A stretch of 64,000 nt of DNA. Source: Rhizorhabdus wittichii RW1. Lineage in GTDB: Bacteria; Pseudomonadota; Alphaproteobacteria; Sphingomonadales; Sphingomonadaceae. Positions within the stretch are counted from its first letter, which is position 1; each line of letters starts with the position of its first letter. The translations under genes and the position numbers were made by a program. Below the pieces are notes generated by a model. It was not told where the DNA came from, did not search any database, and was given only the letters and a program-made list of their open reading frames with translations. The stretch is taken from assembly GCA_000016765.1 (NCBI GenBank), contig CP000699.1:3559001-3623000 (forward strand). Reading direction: 5' to 3'. Positions 1 to 8,807 of this stretch are shown one piece after another.

Positions 1-1743
1 CGGATGGGCGTGCCGGTCGGCGCGCGCAACATCTTCCCGTCGAACATCCAGGGCCTGCCGACCTGGTACGAGATCCGGGTGAGCGGCCATGGCTGGCTCG
101 GCCGGCGCGGCGGGGTCGACCTGATGGTCGCGATGAACCCGCAGACCTGGGACCGCGACGTCGCCGAGATCGAGCCGGGCGGCTATCTCTTCTACGACAG
201 CACCAAGCCGATGCCGTCGTCGAAGTTCCGCGACGACATCACCGTCGTCGGCCTGCCGCTGACCGCCCTGTGCAACGCCGCCTATGCCGAGCCGTCGAAG
301 CGCAAGATCCTCAAGAACATCATCTATCTCGGCGCGCTGACCTTCCTGCTCGGCATCGAGCGCGCGGTGGTGGAGGCGCTGCTCGCCGAGGAATATGCCG
401 CCAAGCCGGCGCTGATCCCCGCCAATATCGAGGCGCTGCAGATCGGCTTCGATCATGCCCGCGACCATCTCAAGCCGCTCGGCCTCAAGCTGCGCCGCGC
501 CGACGCGGTGGGCGACCGCATCTTCGTCGACGGCAACACGGCGGCGGGGCTCGGCGCAGTCTATGGCGGCGCCACCGTCTGCGCCTGGTATCCGATCACC
601 CCGTCGACCTCGCTGGCCGAGGCGTTCACCGCCTATTGCCGCAAGCTCCGCCATGATCCCGAGACCGGCCCAGACGGCGGTGGGGCGCGCTATGCGATCG
701 TCCAGGCGGAGGACGAGATCGCCTCGATCGGCATGGTCACCGGCGCGGGCTGGAACGGCGCGCGCGCCTTCACCTGCACCTCCGGGCCCGGCGTCTCGTT
801 GATGCAGGAGTTCATCGGCCTCAGCTATTTCGCCGAGATTCCCGGCGTGATCTTCGACGTCCAGCGCGGCGGCCCGTCGACCGGCATGCCGACCCGCACC
901 CAGCAGTCGGACATATTGTCGGCCGCCTATGCCAGCCATGGCGACACCAAGCACGTCCTGCTGCTGCCCGAGGGACCGAACGAGTGCTTCGAGTTCGGCG
1001 CGCTCGCCTTCGACCTCGCCGACCGGCTGCAGACGATGATCTTCGTCATGCTCGATCTCGACATGGGCATGAACGAATGGCTGATCGAGCCCTTCCGCTG
1101 GGACGAGGATCGCGTCCTCGACCGTGGCAAGATCATGACCGCCGAGATGCTGGAGGCCGGGGCCGACTTCGGCCGCTACAAGGACGTCGACGGGGACGGC
1201 ATCCCCTGGCGCACCCTGCCGGCGACGCACCCGTCCAAGGGCAGCTACTTCACCCGCGGCACCTCGCGCGATCCCTATGCCCGCTACAGCGAGGAGGGGG
1301 CGGTCTATGTCGACAACATGGAGCGGCTGCTGCGCAAGTTCGAGACCGCCAAGTCGCTCGTCCCGCCGCCGATCGTGCGGCGCGCGGCGCGCAAGACCAG
1401 CTATGGCGTGATCTATTACGGGTCGACCAGCCCGGCGATGGACGAGGCGCTGGCCGGGCTGGAGGCGGACGGGGTCGCGGTCGACGCGCTGCGCGTCCGC
1501 GCCTTCCCGTTCGAGGGCGAGATCTTCGAGTTCATCGCCGCGCACGACCTGGTGTTCGTCGTCGAGCAGAACCGCGACGCGCAGCTTCGCACCCTGCTGA
1601 TCAACGAGGGCGGGGTCGATCCGGCCCGGCTCGTGAAAGTGCTCAACTATGACGGCTCGCCGATCACGGCGCGCTTCATCCAGGCCGAGCTGGCCAAGGG
1701 CATGGGCGTGCCCAAGGCCCGCGCCGGGGAGATGGTGAGATGA
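1..1743 (+). CDS. korA: 2-oxoacid:acceptor oxidoreductase, fused gamma/alpha subunit (5' partial)
   Basis: The subunit oxidatively decarboxylates a 2-oxoacid to acyl-CoA, with ferredoxin or a similar acceptor, as partner of the beta subunit that follows. The frame is open at base 1, so the start lies upstream; family members run about 610-620 residues, so roughly 40 are missing. The visible N-terminus (about 1-130) is the end of the gamma domain, with the RRGGVDLMVAMN stretch. The alpha (pyrimidine-binding) domain follows from about 180 with GGATVCAWYPITPSTSLAE, and QAEDEIASIGMVTGAGWNGAR and TCTSGPGVSLM after it. It overlaps korB by 4 bp (ATGA), so the two are co-translated. The substrate is unknown; 2-oxoglutarate, an arylpyruvate or a branched 2-oxoacid are all possible. 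Confidence 0.88.
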   Translation, partial: RMGVPVGARNIFPSNIQGLPTWYEIRVSGHGWLGRRGGVDLMVAMNPQTWDRDVAEIEPGGYLFYDSTKPMPSSKFRDDITVVGLPLTALCNAAYAEPSKRKILKNIIYLGALTFLLGIERAVVEALLAEEYAAKPALIPANIEALQIGFDHARDHLKPLGLKLRRADAVGDRIFVDGNTAAGLGAVYGGATVCAWYPITPSTSLAEAFTAYCRKLRHDPETGPDGGGARYAIVQAEDEIASIGMVTGAGWNGARAFTCTSGPGVSLMQEFIGLSYFAEIPGVIFDVQRGGPSTGMPTRTQQSDILSAAYASHGDTKHVLLLPEGPNECFEFGALAFDLADRLQTMIFVMLDLDMGMNEWLIEPFRWDEDRVLDRGKIMTAEMLEAGADFGRYKDVDGDGIPWRTLPATHPSKGSYFTRGTSRDPYARYSEEGAVYVDNMERLLRKFETAKSLVPPPIVRRAARKTSYGVIYYGSTSPAMDEALAGLEADGVAVDALRVRAFPFEGEIFEFIAAHDLVFVVEQNRDAQLRTLLINEGGVDPARLVKVLNYDGSPITARFIQAELAKGMGVPKARAGEMVR

Positions 1744-2795
1744 CCTATATCGCCAAGCCGCAATTCCACCATCCGTCGCTCAAGCACAATGCGCTGGGCT
1801 TCACCCGGCGCGACTATGAGGGGAAGGTGTCGACGCTCTGCGCCGGCTGCGGGCACGACTCGATCAGCGCCGCGATCGTCCAGGCCTGCTTCGAGATCGA
1901 CCTGGAGCCGCACCGCCTCGCCAAGCTGTCGGGGATCGGCTGCTCGTCGAAGACGCCCGACTATTTCCTCGGCGCGAGCCACGGCTTCAACACCGTCCAC
2001 GGCCGCATGCCGTCGGTGCTGACCGGCGCCAACCTCGCCAATCGCTCGCTGATCTACCTGGGGGTGTCGGGCGACGGCGACAGCGCCTCGATCGGCCTCG
2101 GCCAGTTCGCCCATGCGATGCGGCGCGGGGTCAATATGACCTACATCGTCGAGAATAACGGCGTCTATGGCCTCACCAAGGGGCAGTTCTCGGCGACCGC
2201 CGACAAGGGCAGCAAGTCGAAGAAGGGCGTCGTCAACTCGGACAGCGGGATCGACATGGTCGGCCTCGCGCTCCAGCTCGGCGCGACCTTCGTCGCGCGC
2301 AGCTTCTCGGGCGACAAGGACCAGCTCGTGCCGCTGATCAAGGCGGCGCTGACCCACAAGGGCGCGGCGTTCATCGACGTGCTCAGCCCCTGCATCGCCT
2401 TCAACAACCACAAGGGATCGACCAAGAGCTTCGACTGGGTGCGCGAGCATAACGAGGCGGTGAACCGGCTCGACGTGCTGATGGCGCGGATGGCGGTGAC
2501 CGCCAGCTACGAGCCCGGATCGCTGACCGAGGTGACCCAGCATGACGGATCGGTGCTGCTGCTCCGCAAGGTCGCCGAGGATTACGACCCGACCGATCAT
2601 GCCGGCGCGATCTCCTATCTCCAGCATGCCCATGCGGCGGGGGAGATCGTCACCGGCCTGCTCTATGTCGACCCCGAGGCGGAGGAGCTGCACGACGCGC
2701 TCGGCACGGTGAAGCAGCCGCTCAACGCGCTGCCGGACGAGGAACTGGTGCCGCCGGTGGCGGCGCTCGACAAGATCAACGCGGGGCTGCGCTAG
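1740..2795 (+). CDS. korB: 2-oxoacid:acceptor oxidoreductase, beta subunit
   Basis: This is the thiamine-diphosphate-binding beta subunit (351 aa) of the complex started by the upstream gene. The TPP motif is visible as GDGDSASIGLG near residue 110, closed by VENNGVYGLTKGQ. Cysteines in CAGCGH (about 33-36), IGCSSKTP and LSPCIAFNNH are placed as in korB-type subunits that bind one 4Fe-4S cluster. The length fits the family. The ATG overlaps the korA stop, and no ferredoxin gene is visible nearby. A complex of this type in an otherwise aerobic gene set suggests an oxygen-tolerant route to acyl-CoA. The exact 2-oxoacid cannot be told from sequence. Confidence 0.88.
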   Translation: MTYIAKPQFHHPSLKHNALGFTRRDYEGKVSTLCAGCGHDSISAAIVQACFEIDLEPHRLAKLSGIGCSSKTPDYFLGASHGFNTVHGRMPSVLTGANLANRSLIYLGVSGDGDSASIGLGQFAHAMRRGVNMTYIVENNGVYGLTKGQFSATADKGSKSKKGVVNSDSGIDMVGLALQLGATFVARSFSGDKDQLVPLIKAALTHKGAAFIDVLSPCIAFNNHKGSTKSFDWVREHNEAVNRLDVLMARMAVTASYEPGSLTEVTQHDGSVLLLRKVAEDYDPTDHAGAISYLQHAHAAGEIVTGLLYVDPEAEELHDALGTVKQPLNALPDEELVPPVAALDKINAGLR

Positions 2796-2879
2796 AGCCT
2801 GATCGTCTGAGGAGCCGGCGCCTTGAATAGCCGTACCGAGCCGCTTGCCAAGCGCGCGCGGGCGTAGCAAGGCGGCCGC

Positions 2880-3725
2880 ATGACGATCCGATCCCTGCTC
2901 TTCGTGCCGGGCGACAGGCCCGAGCGTTTCCCCAAGGCGGCGGCGAGCGGCGCCGACGCGCTGATCCTCGACCTCGAGGATTCGGTGGCGCCGGAGAACA
3001 AGCCGGTGGCGCGCGCGGCGATCGCCGAATGGCTGGGCGGCACGCGGCCGGTGCGCAGCTTCGTGCGGATCAATCCGCTCGATTCCGAGCATGTCCGCGC
3101 CGATCTCGCGGCGGTGATCGGCGCCCGGCCCGACGGGCTGGTCCTGCCCAAGGCGCAGGGCGCGGCATCGGTCTGGCAGCTGGTCGAGATCGCCGGTCGC
3201 GACTGCCCGCCGATCCTGCCGATCGCCAGCGAGACCCCCGCCGCGGTGTTCGGGCTCGGCAGCTATGGAGAGGCCGCCGAGCGTCTTGCCGGGCTCACCT
3301 GGGGCGCCGAGGACCTGCCCGCCGCGATCGGCGCGGCGACCTCGCGCAATCCTGACGGCAGCTATACCCAGCCCTATGAGATGGTCCGCGCGCTCACCCT
3401 GTTCGGCGCGCACGCCGCCGGGGTCGCGGCGATCGAGACGGTCTATCCCGACATCGCCGACACCGCCGGGCTGGAGGCCTATGTGGCGCGCGGCCGGCGC
3501 GACGGCTTCACCGGCATGATGGCGATCCATCCGGCGCAGGTGGCGATCATCAACGCCGGCTTCAGCCCCAGCGAGGCGGAGGTCGCCCATGCCCGCGCGG
3601 TGATCGCGGCCTTCGCGGCCAACCCCGGCGCGGGCGCGCTCAAGCTCGACGGCAAGATGATCGATCGCCCCCACCTGAAGCAGGCGCAGGCGCTGCTGGA
3701 GCGGGCGGGCGTGGTGGCGGGCTGA
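2880..3725 (+). CDS. HpcH/HpaI aldolase / citrate lyase beta (CitE-like) family protein
   Basis: This is a 281-aa TIM-barrel lyase of the CitE/malyl-CoA lyase superfamily, whose members cleave or form C-C bonds in 3-hydroxyacyl-CoA or 2-oxoacid compounds with Mg2+. The N-terminal RSLLFVPGDRPERF is the family signature, followed by LILDLEDSV with the metal-binding acidic residues, then VRINPLDS, GLVLPKA and LTWGAEDLPAAIG. The C-terminus has the usual IHPAQV motif. It lies 84 bp after korB on the same strand and may share its transcript, which would place it next to an acyl-CoA product. It is short for a classic malate synthase and lacks a second domain. The substrate is unknown. Confidence 0.85.
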   Translation: MTIRSLLFVPGDRPERFPKAAASGADALILDLEDSVAPENKPVARAAIAEWLGGTRPVRSFVRINPLDSEHVRADLAAVIGARPDGLVLPKAQGAASVWQLVEIAGRDCPPILPIASETPAAVFGLGSYGEAAERLAGLTWGAEDLPAAIGAATSRNPDGSYTQPYEMVRALTLFGAHAAGVAAIETVYPDIADTAGLEAYVARGRRDGFTGMMAIHPAQVAIINAGFSPSEAEVAHARAVIAAFAANPGAGALKLDGKMIDRPHLKQAQALLERAGVVAG

Positions 3726-3747
3726 TCCCCGCCGGCTTTCGGATGGA

Positions 3748-4452
3748 TCAGGCCTGTTCGGCCGGCGCCAGGGCGCCCCAGGCCTCGGTCGCGGGCACCG
3801 GCGGAATCTCGCCGCCTTCCTCGATCCGGGCGAGGCGGGTCGGCAGATAGGCGCGCAGATAGGCGATCGTCGCCAGCTTCGCCTCGGCCAGCGCCTCGTC
3901 GCTCACCCGGTCCTGCTCGGCCACCGACAGCGAGAAGAACAGGTCGGCGATCAGCAGCGCCTTGAAGAACAGCTCGCGCGAGTCGGCGAGGCCGGGCAGC
4001 AGGAACTGCCGCCGCATCGCCTGCCACAGCGCGGTGCCGAAACGGAAATTCTCCTTGCAGCCCGCATGCTTGATCTCGGGCGGCGTGTGCGGGCCGAGCA
4101 TCAGCTGCCGCGCCGCGCGGTCGGCGTTGAACGCGCGCTGATGGCATTCGAGCGAGCGTTCGACGACCGACTCCCACTCGTCGCTCTGCGGGATGCGCTG
4201 GTCGAGCTCGGCCTGCGCGGTGGCGATGGTGCGGGCCAATTCCTTCCACAGGTCGCTGATCTCGGGGAAGAAATGATAGGCCGACGAGGCGGGGATGCCG
4301 GCGGTCTCGGCGACCGCGATCATGCCGATCTGGTGCAGGTTCTGCGTGCCGAGCATCGCCCGGGCCGCTTCCAGCAATTCCACCCGCCGGGCGCGGCCTC
4401 GGGCCTGGGTCGCCTTGCGCGCCGGCGGCCTGCTTTTCGCGGTTGTGATCAT
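3748..4452 (-). CDS. TetR family transcriptional regulator (island regulator 1)
   Basis: A 234-aa one-component repressor with an N-terminal TetR helix-turn-helix (about residues 15-65; IAVAETAGIPASSAYHFF is the HTH) and a helical ligand domain. The ATG at 4452 is preferred because it follows a GGGG run and gives normal spacing to the HTH; a longer in-frame ATG at 4584 would add 44 non-homologous residues and run across the operator. The protein clearly resembles the second TetR at 27507: both have AGIP.SSAYHFF and ADLFF.LSV. It is divergent from the aldehyde dehydrogenase, and the palindrome TCGAA-N4-TTCGA at 4508 lies between them. It probably represses the aldehyde dehydrogenase and perhaps itself. 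It converges on the CitE-like gene. Confidence 0.88.
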   Translation of the reverse strand: MITTAKSRPPARKATQARGRARRVELLEAARAMLGTQNLHQIGMIAVAETAGIPASSAYHFFPEISDLWKELARTIATAQAELDQRIPQSDEWESVVERSLECHQRAFNADRAARQLMLGPHTPPEIKHAGCKENFRFGTALWQAMRRQFLLPGLADSRELFFKALLIADLFFSLSVAEQDRVSDEALAEAKLATIAYLRAYLPTRLARIEEGGEIPPVPATEAWGALAPAEQA

Positions 4453-4479
4453 GACCCCGTTTCCATGCTTTTCGCCCTG

Positions 4480-4508
4480 TTGACAAGCCCCCCTGTTTTG
4501 CGGATAGT
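4480..4508 (+). promoter_or_regulatory. Candidate sigma-70-type promoter for the aldehyde dehydrogenase
   Basis: TTGACA at 4480-4485 is followed after 17 bases by GATAGT at 4503-4508, which keeps four of six -10 consensus positions. The predicted start of transcription falls inside the palindrome at 4508-4521, the classic position for a repressor site. This is an inference from motif spacing only. Confidence 0.45.
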
Positions 4509-4521
4509 CGAAGAAATTCGA
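4508..4521. promoter_or_regulatory. TetR operator candidate TCGAA-N4-TTCGA
   Basis: TCGAAGAAATTCGA is a perfect 5-bp inverted repeat around 4 bases. The same architecture occurs twice at the second TetR locus (27325 and 27349), which argues that it is a regulator site and not chance. Confidence 0.6.
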
Positions 4522-4793
4522 TTTTATACACAAAGAGAGGATGAGGCGGGATCGGCGCGGGGAATGATCGCAGCATAGAGCCAAGCCCTGCCGGATATAT
4601 GTACGTTCCTGAGCCCGGCAGACCGCGTTACGCCCGTCGAGGCGAGTCGAAGCATAATTTTAAGTCGAAGATTTACGGGTTAGTTTTCGAATTCTCCCAT
4701 GGGCCGCACGCTGTCCGGCGTGTTTTCGGTGTGGGAGGCGCGCGTCCGGACGATCCGGGCGCGATGGGTGCAGCTTTTGAAAAGACGGTGGAC

Positions 4794-6206
4794 ATGACGC
4801 AGGCCTATCCTCTCATCATTGACGGCAAAACGGTCCCCACGGACAAGCATCTCGACGTGATCAACCCGGCCGACGGCCGCGTCTTCGCGCTCTGTCCGGC
4901 CGGCACCTCCGCCGATCTCGACCGCGCGGTCGAGGCGGCCCGGCGCGCCTTCCCCGGCTGGGCGGCGACCCCGGACGCCGATCGCAAGGCCGCGGTCAAC
5001 CGGCTCGCCGACATCATCGAGGCGAATATCGGCGAGCTGGCCGAGCTGATCACCCGCGAGCAGGGCAAGCCGATGGCCGGCCTCGGCTCGCAATGGGAGG
5101 TCGGCGGCGCCGCCGCCTGGACCCGCTTCACCGCGGCGCTCGACCTGCCGGTCGAGATCATCCAGGACGACGACAAGGGCCGGGTCGCGCTCTACCGCAA
5201 GCCGATCGGCGTGGTCGCGTCGATCACCCCGTGGAACTTCCCGGTGATGATCGCGATCTGGCACATCATGCCCGCGCTGCGCGCCGGCAACACGGTGGTG
5301 CTCAAGCCGTCGCCCTATACGCCGATCGCGACGCTCAGGATGGTCGAGCTGCTGCAGGAGGCGTTGCCGCCGGGCGTGCTCAACGCGGTCGCCGGGTCCG
5401 ACGAGATCGGCCGGGCGATCTCCGCCCACCCCGGCATCGACAAGATCGTCTTCACCGGATCGACCCGCACCGGCAAGCATGTGATGGCGAGCGCGGCGGA
5501 CTCGCTCAAGCGGCTGACGCTGGAGCTGGGCGGCAACGACGCGGCGATCGTCCTGCCCGACGTCGCGCTCGACGATGCGACGATCGAGAAGATCTTCTGG
5601 GGCGCGTTCATCAACAACGGCCAGACCTGCGCCGCGATCAAGCGCCTCTACGTCCATGACTCGATCTATGACGAACTGTGCGACAAGCTGCTCGCCTATG
5701 CCTCGGCGGTGAAGACCGGCGACGGCATGGCCGCCGACAGCCAGCTCGGCACCGTCCAGAACAAGATGCAGTTCGAGCGCGTGAAGATGCTGGTCGACGC
5801 CGCCAAGGCGAACGGCGCGCGCGTCCTGTGCGGCGGCGCGCCGATCGAGGGCGACGGCCTGTTCTACCCGGTTACGCTGCTCGCCGACGTCAAGGAAGGC
5901 ATGGCGATCGTCGACGAGGAGCAGTTCGGCCCGGCGCTGCCGATCATCCGCTACAGCGACGTCGAGGACGCGGTCGCCCGCGCCAACGACAATCCGAACG
6001 GCCTGGGCGGTTCGGTCTGGTCGAGCGATGCCGACAAGGCGGTCGCGATCGCCAGCCGGCTCGAATGCGGCAGCGCCTGGATCAACAGCCACGCGATGGT
6101 CCGCCCCGACGCGCCGTTCGGCGGCGTCAAGCAGTCGGGCATCGGCATCGAATTCGGCACGCTCGGCCTGGCCGAGTTCACCACCGTCCAGGTCATCCAC
6201 CAGTGA
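4794..6206 (+). CDS. NAD(P)-dependent aldehyde dehydrogenase
   Basis: Oxidises an aldehyde to its carboxylate in the cytoplasm. With the start at 4794 the protein has 470 residues, the usual length; in-frame starts at 4599 and 4764 would add residues unlike the family. The Rossmann-associated TPWNFP sits at about 145-150, KPSPYTP at about 171-177, the general base in LTLELGG is Glu244, and the nucleophile in NNGQTC is Cys279. It stands alone between the TetR divergon and a TonB receptor gene, with a hairpin after its stop. The operator it shares with the amine dehydrogenase operon suggests it removes the aldehyde made by that enzyme. Closest by motifs to the succinate-semialdehyde/aromatic aldehyde group; substrate unproven. 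Confidence 0.9.
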   Translation: MTQAYPLIIDGKTVPTDKHLDVINPADGRVFALCPAGTSADLDRAVEAARRAFPGWAATPDADRKAAVNRLADIIEANIGELAELITREQGKPMAGLGSQWEVGGAAAWTRFTAALDLPVEIIQDDDKGRVALYRKPIGVVASITPWNFPVMIAIWHIMPALRAGNTVVLKPSPYTPIATLRMVELLQEALPPGVLNAVAGSDEIGRAISAHPGIDKIVFTGSTRTGKHVMASAADSLKRLTLELGGNDAAIVLPDVALDDATIEKIFWGAFINNGQTCAAIKRLYVHDSIYDELCDKLLAYASAVKTGDGMAADSQLGTVQNKMQFERVKMLVDAAKANGARVLCGGAPIEGDGLFYPVTLLADVKEGMAIVDEEQFGPALPIIRYSDVEDAVARANDNPNGLGGSVWSSDADKAVAIASRLECGSAWINSHAMVRPDAPFGGVKQSGIGIEFGTLGLAEFTTVQVIHQ

Positions 6207-6222
6207 CCGGACATTGAGGTTC

Positions 6223-6246
6223 CGGGCGGGGCCGCCACCCCGCCCG
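6223..6246 (+). terminator. Hairpin after the aldehyde dehydrogenase
   Basis: A perfect 9-bp GC-only stem (CGGGCGGGG with its complement CCCCGCCCG) encloses a 6-base loop 17 bp after the stop. No T-run follows, so it is only a likely terminator. The remaining bases to 6340 hold the Shine-Dalgarno GAAGGGGG of the next gene. Confidence 0.45.
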
Positions 6247-6340
6247 CGACCGGCAGACCGCCAACAGCGGCGCCATCAACGAGCAGGGACGAACGTCAAT
6301 ACCCACCGCAGACGATCGAGGCAGACAGAAGGGGGTTCTT

Positions 6341-8683
6341 ATGAAGAAGCATTCGTATCTTGGTTGGACCAAGTCGTCGGTTGCCGTCGCAGCGCTGATG
6401 CTGCCGGCGATCGCCCTCGCCCAGGCCGAGCAGCCGGCCGAGGAGCAGTATAGCGGCGACATCGTCGTCACCGCGACCCGCCAGTCCGAATCGCTGAGCA
6501 AGGTGCCGCTGAGCGTCAGCGCCTTCTCGCAGGAGAAGCTCGACAGCCGCGGCGTCCGCGACTTCGCCGACGTCATCCGCCAGACGCCGGGCGTCGTGTT
6601 CGAAGCGACCAACACCACCACCAACATCTCGATCCGCGGCATCAATTCGACCGCCGGCGCCGCCACCACCGGCGTCTATATCGACGACACGCCGATCCAG
6701 ATCCGCGCGCTCGGCTATAGCGGCGGCAACACCTATCCGGTGATCTTCGACCTGGAGCGCGTCGAGGTTCTGCGCGGTCCGCAGGGCACGCTGTTCGGCG
6801 CCGGTTCGGAGGGCGGCACGATCCGCTTCATCTCGCCGCAGCCGAGCACGACCAAGTCGTCGGGCTATGCGCGCACCGAATTCTCGATGACCGAGGATGG
6901 CGGGCCGAGCTACGAGGCCGGCCTCGCCCTCGGCGTTCCGCTGATCCAGGACAAGCTGGGCGTTCGCGTCAGCGGCTATTACCGCCGCGACGGCGGCTGG
7001 ATCGACCGTGTCCGCTTCGAGAACAAGGGCGTCGTCGCCGACGACAGCAACTACCAGAACAGCTATGTCGGCCGCATCGCCTTCACCTGGGAGCCGACGC
7101 CCGAGCTGAAGATCACGCCGTCGATCGCCTATCAGAAGGTCTACACCAACGACAGCCCGGAGACCTGGGACAATGTCCGCGCCGACCCGAGCGTGCCGGA
7201 CGCGCAGTTCTCCAACTATGACAAGGGCGAGTTCCTCAACGGCAACCGCGTCCAGGAAAATGGCCGCGACCGTTTCTACCTGCCGACGCTCAACGTCCAA
7301 TATGCGTTCGGCCCGGTCGACCTGACCGCGATCGCCTCCTATTTCGATCGCAAGCAGACCTTCCGGTCCGATTACACGCTGTTCGATCAGAGCCTGTTCA
7401 CCGGCATCACCCTGCCGATCTTCCCGAACCAGCAGGGCTTCAGCGACTTCGTCAACACGCAGAAGATCACCACCGGCGAAATCCGGCTGGCCTCGTCGGA
7501 CCGCGACGCGATGCTCACCTGGCAGGTCGGCGGCTTCTACCAGAAGGCGAAACAGGTCTCGATCCAGCAGGTCGACGATCCGTTCCTGTTCCAGTACGCG
7601 CCGTTCCTGGTCGGCATCTTCCCGCCGCTGGTCAACGGCCGGCTGATCTACGACCAGGCGACCAGCTCGAAGGACGAGCAGATCGCCGCCTTCGGCCAAG
7701 TCAACTTCAAGCCGGTCGACCGGCTGACGCTGACGGTGGGCCTGCGCTACGGCCAGACCAAGTTCAACATCAATTCCTTCGCGCAAGGGCCGGTCGTCGG
7801 CCCGGCGGTGACCGACGTCGGCCGCCAGAAGGAGAAGCCGTTCACGCCCAAGTTCGGCGCCGAGTTCCAGGTGACGCCGAGCACGCTGGTCTACGCCTCG
7901 GCCTCGAAGGGCTTCCGTCCGGGCGGCTACAACCCGCAGGTCGGCGTCCCCTGCCAGGCCAGCGATCTCGATCCGCTCGGCTATCCGAACGGCCGCCCGA
8001 CGACCTATGACTCGGACTCGGTGTGGAGCTACGAGCTCGGCCTCAAGACCCGCACCGGCCGCTTCAGCGCGCAGGGCAGCGTCTACCAGATCGACTGGAA
8101 GAACATCCAGCAGGTCGTCGGCCTCGGCGGCTGCGGCTTCCAGTTCACCGCCAATCTGGGCTCGGCGCGGAGCCGCGGCTTCGACCTCCAGCTCGACTAT
8201 CGCCTGACCGACGATTTCACCGTCCAGGCCGAGGTCGGCTACACCAACGCCAAGTTCCTCGACACCTTCTTCGGCGGTCCGCTCGCCACGGTGCCGCTGG
8301 TGACCAAGGGCAACCATGTGGTGTCGCCGCCGTGGACGGTGTCGGTGCACGGTCAGTATGACCTGTCGTTGCGCGACCACCACGACTCCTACGTCCGCGC
8401 CGACTTCGACTATCGTTCGCGGCAGTCGAGCCTGACCCCGGGCATCGATCCGCGCAACGGCGGCACGGATCCGACGCTGAGCAACGCGCCAGCGCTCAAG
8501 GCGCTGTCGATGCGCGCGGGCTACCGCATCAACGGCATCGACCTGTCGCTGTTCGTCAACAACCTGCTCGACCAGGCCGTCTGGCAGGGCCGCCGCGCCC
8601 GCGACAACAACAATGCCACGGTCTACAAATCATATGTCGTGCGGCCGCGCACCTTCGGCGCGACCATCGCCTACCGCTTCTAG
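6341..8683 (+). CDS. TonB-dependent outer-membrane receptor (amidohydrolase cluster)
   Basis: A 780-aa TonB-dependent receptor that would import a ligand across the outer membrane using the TonB-ExbBD energy system. The N-terminus is a signal peptide (about 1-27, ending IALAQA). The plug domain begins with GDIVVTATRQSESLSKVPLS and contains RGINS and VEVLRGPQGTLFGAG. The beta-barrel ends with the typical aromatic C-terminus TIAYRF. A strong Shine-Dalgarno (GAAGGGGG) precedes the ATG. It is the first gene of a long same-strand run with amidohydrolases, so its ligand is probably an amide-containing or amine-containing compound too large for porins. It belongs to the sphingomonad-expanded receptor type, not to a clearly recognised siderophore class. 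Confidence 0.93.
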   Translation: MKKHSYLGWTKSSVAVAALMLPAIALAQAEQPAEEQYSGDIVVTATRQSESLSKVPLSVSAFSQEKLDSRGVRDFADVIRQTPGVVFEATNTTTNISIRGINSTAGAATTGVYIDDTPIQIRALGYSGGNTYPVIFDLERVEVLRGPQGTLFGAGSEGGTIRFISPQPSTTKSSGYARTEFSMTEDGGPSYEAGLALGVPLIQDKLGVRVSGYYRRDGGWIDRVRFENKGVVADDSNYQNSYVGRIAFTWEPTPELKITPSIAYQKVYTNDSPETWDNVRADPSVPDAQFSNYDKGEFLNGNRVQENGRDRFYLPTLNVQYAFGPVDLTAIASYFDRKQTFRSDYTLFDQSLFTGITLPIFPNQQGFSDFVNTQKITTGEIRLASSDRDAMLTWQVGGFYQKAKQVSIQQVDDPFLFQYAPFLVGIFPPLVNGRLIYDQATSSKDEQIAAFGQVNFKPVDRLTLTVGLRYGQTKFNINSFAQGPVVGPAVTDVGRQKEKPFTPKFGAEFQVTPSTLVYASASKGFRPGGYNPQVGVPCQASDLDPLGYPNGRPTTYDSDSVWSYELGLKTRTGRFSAQGSVYQIDWKNIQQVVGLGGCGFQFTANLGSARSRGFDLQLDYRLTDDFTVQAEVGYTNAKFLDTFFGGPLATVPLVTKGNHVVSPPWTVSVHGQYDLSLRDHHDSYVRADFDYRSRQSSLTPGIDPRNGGTDPTLSNAPALKALSMRAGYRINGIDLSLFVNNLLDQAVWQGRRARDNNNATVYKSYVVRPRTFGATIAYRF

Positions 8684-8698
8684 GCGGACGCAGGCAGG

Positions 8699-8733
8699 GG
8701 GAGCCGCGGCCGGCCGAGGCCGCCGCGGCTCCC
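8699..8733 (+). terminator. Strong GC hairpin between receptor and first amidohydrolase
   Basis: GGGAGCCGCGGC pairs perfectly with GCCGCGGCTCCC over 12 bp with an 11-base loop, 15 bp after the receptor stop. There is no clear T-run. It could be a partial terminator or a 3'-end stabiliser that lets the receptor be expressed at a different level from the enzymes downstream. Confidence 0.45.
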
Positions 8734-8758
8734 TCCATCCACAGGGACAGGGGAGACG

Positions 8759-8807
8759 ATCATGGTTTCAGGCTCGGCCGGGATTCGGAAGGGAATCCGG
8801 CGAATGA
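8759..8807 (+). repeat. Conserved leader of amidohydrolase 1, repeated at 10573-10621
   Basis: The ATC before the ATG and the first 46 coding bases are nearly identical to 10573-10621, with only about seven substitutions in 49 bases. The repeat includes TTTCAGG and GGAATCCGGCG. It encodes the signal-peptide n-region (SGSAGIR.GIRRMM), so it marks a tandem gene duplication. Confidence 0.7.

Larger units (their letters stand above)
4453..4793. promoter_or_regulatory. 341-bp divergent regulatory region between TetR and aldehyde dehydrogenase
   Basis: No gene is supported here. The stretch is AT-richer than its surroundings and holds a promoter-like pair, the palindrome at 4508-4521, and three direct copies of AGTCGAAG at 4506-4513, 4645-4652 and 4663-4670. 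The last two are exactly 18 bp apart. TTTTCGAATTC at about 4685 adds another half-site-like element. An aldehyde dehydrogenase transcript starting near 4515 would have a long leader of about 280 bases. Confidence 0.6.

Noticed and set aside
4599-4793. N-terminal extension of the aldehyde dehydrogenase
   Set aside because: The 65 added residues do not resemble the family and would translate the regulatory region; the start at 4794 gives a normal 470-aa enzyme.
6296-8383. Long minus-strand frame opposite the first TonB receptor
   Set aside because: Composition is that of a shadow frame (Arg/Val/Asp/Gly repeats) and the receptor on the plus strand has a signal peptide, plug and barrel end.
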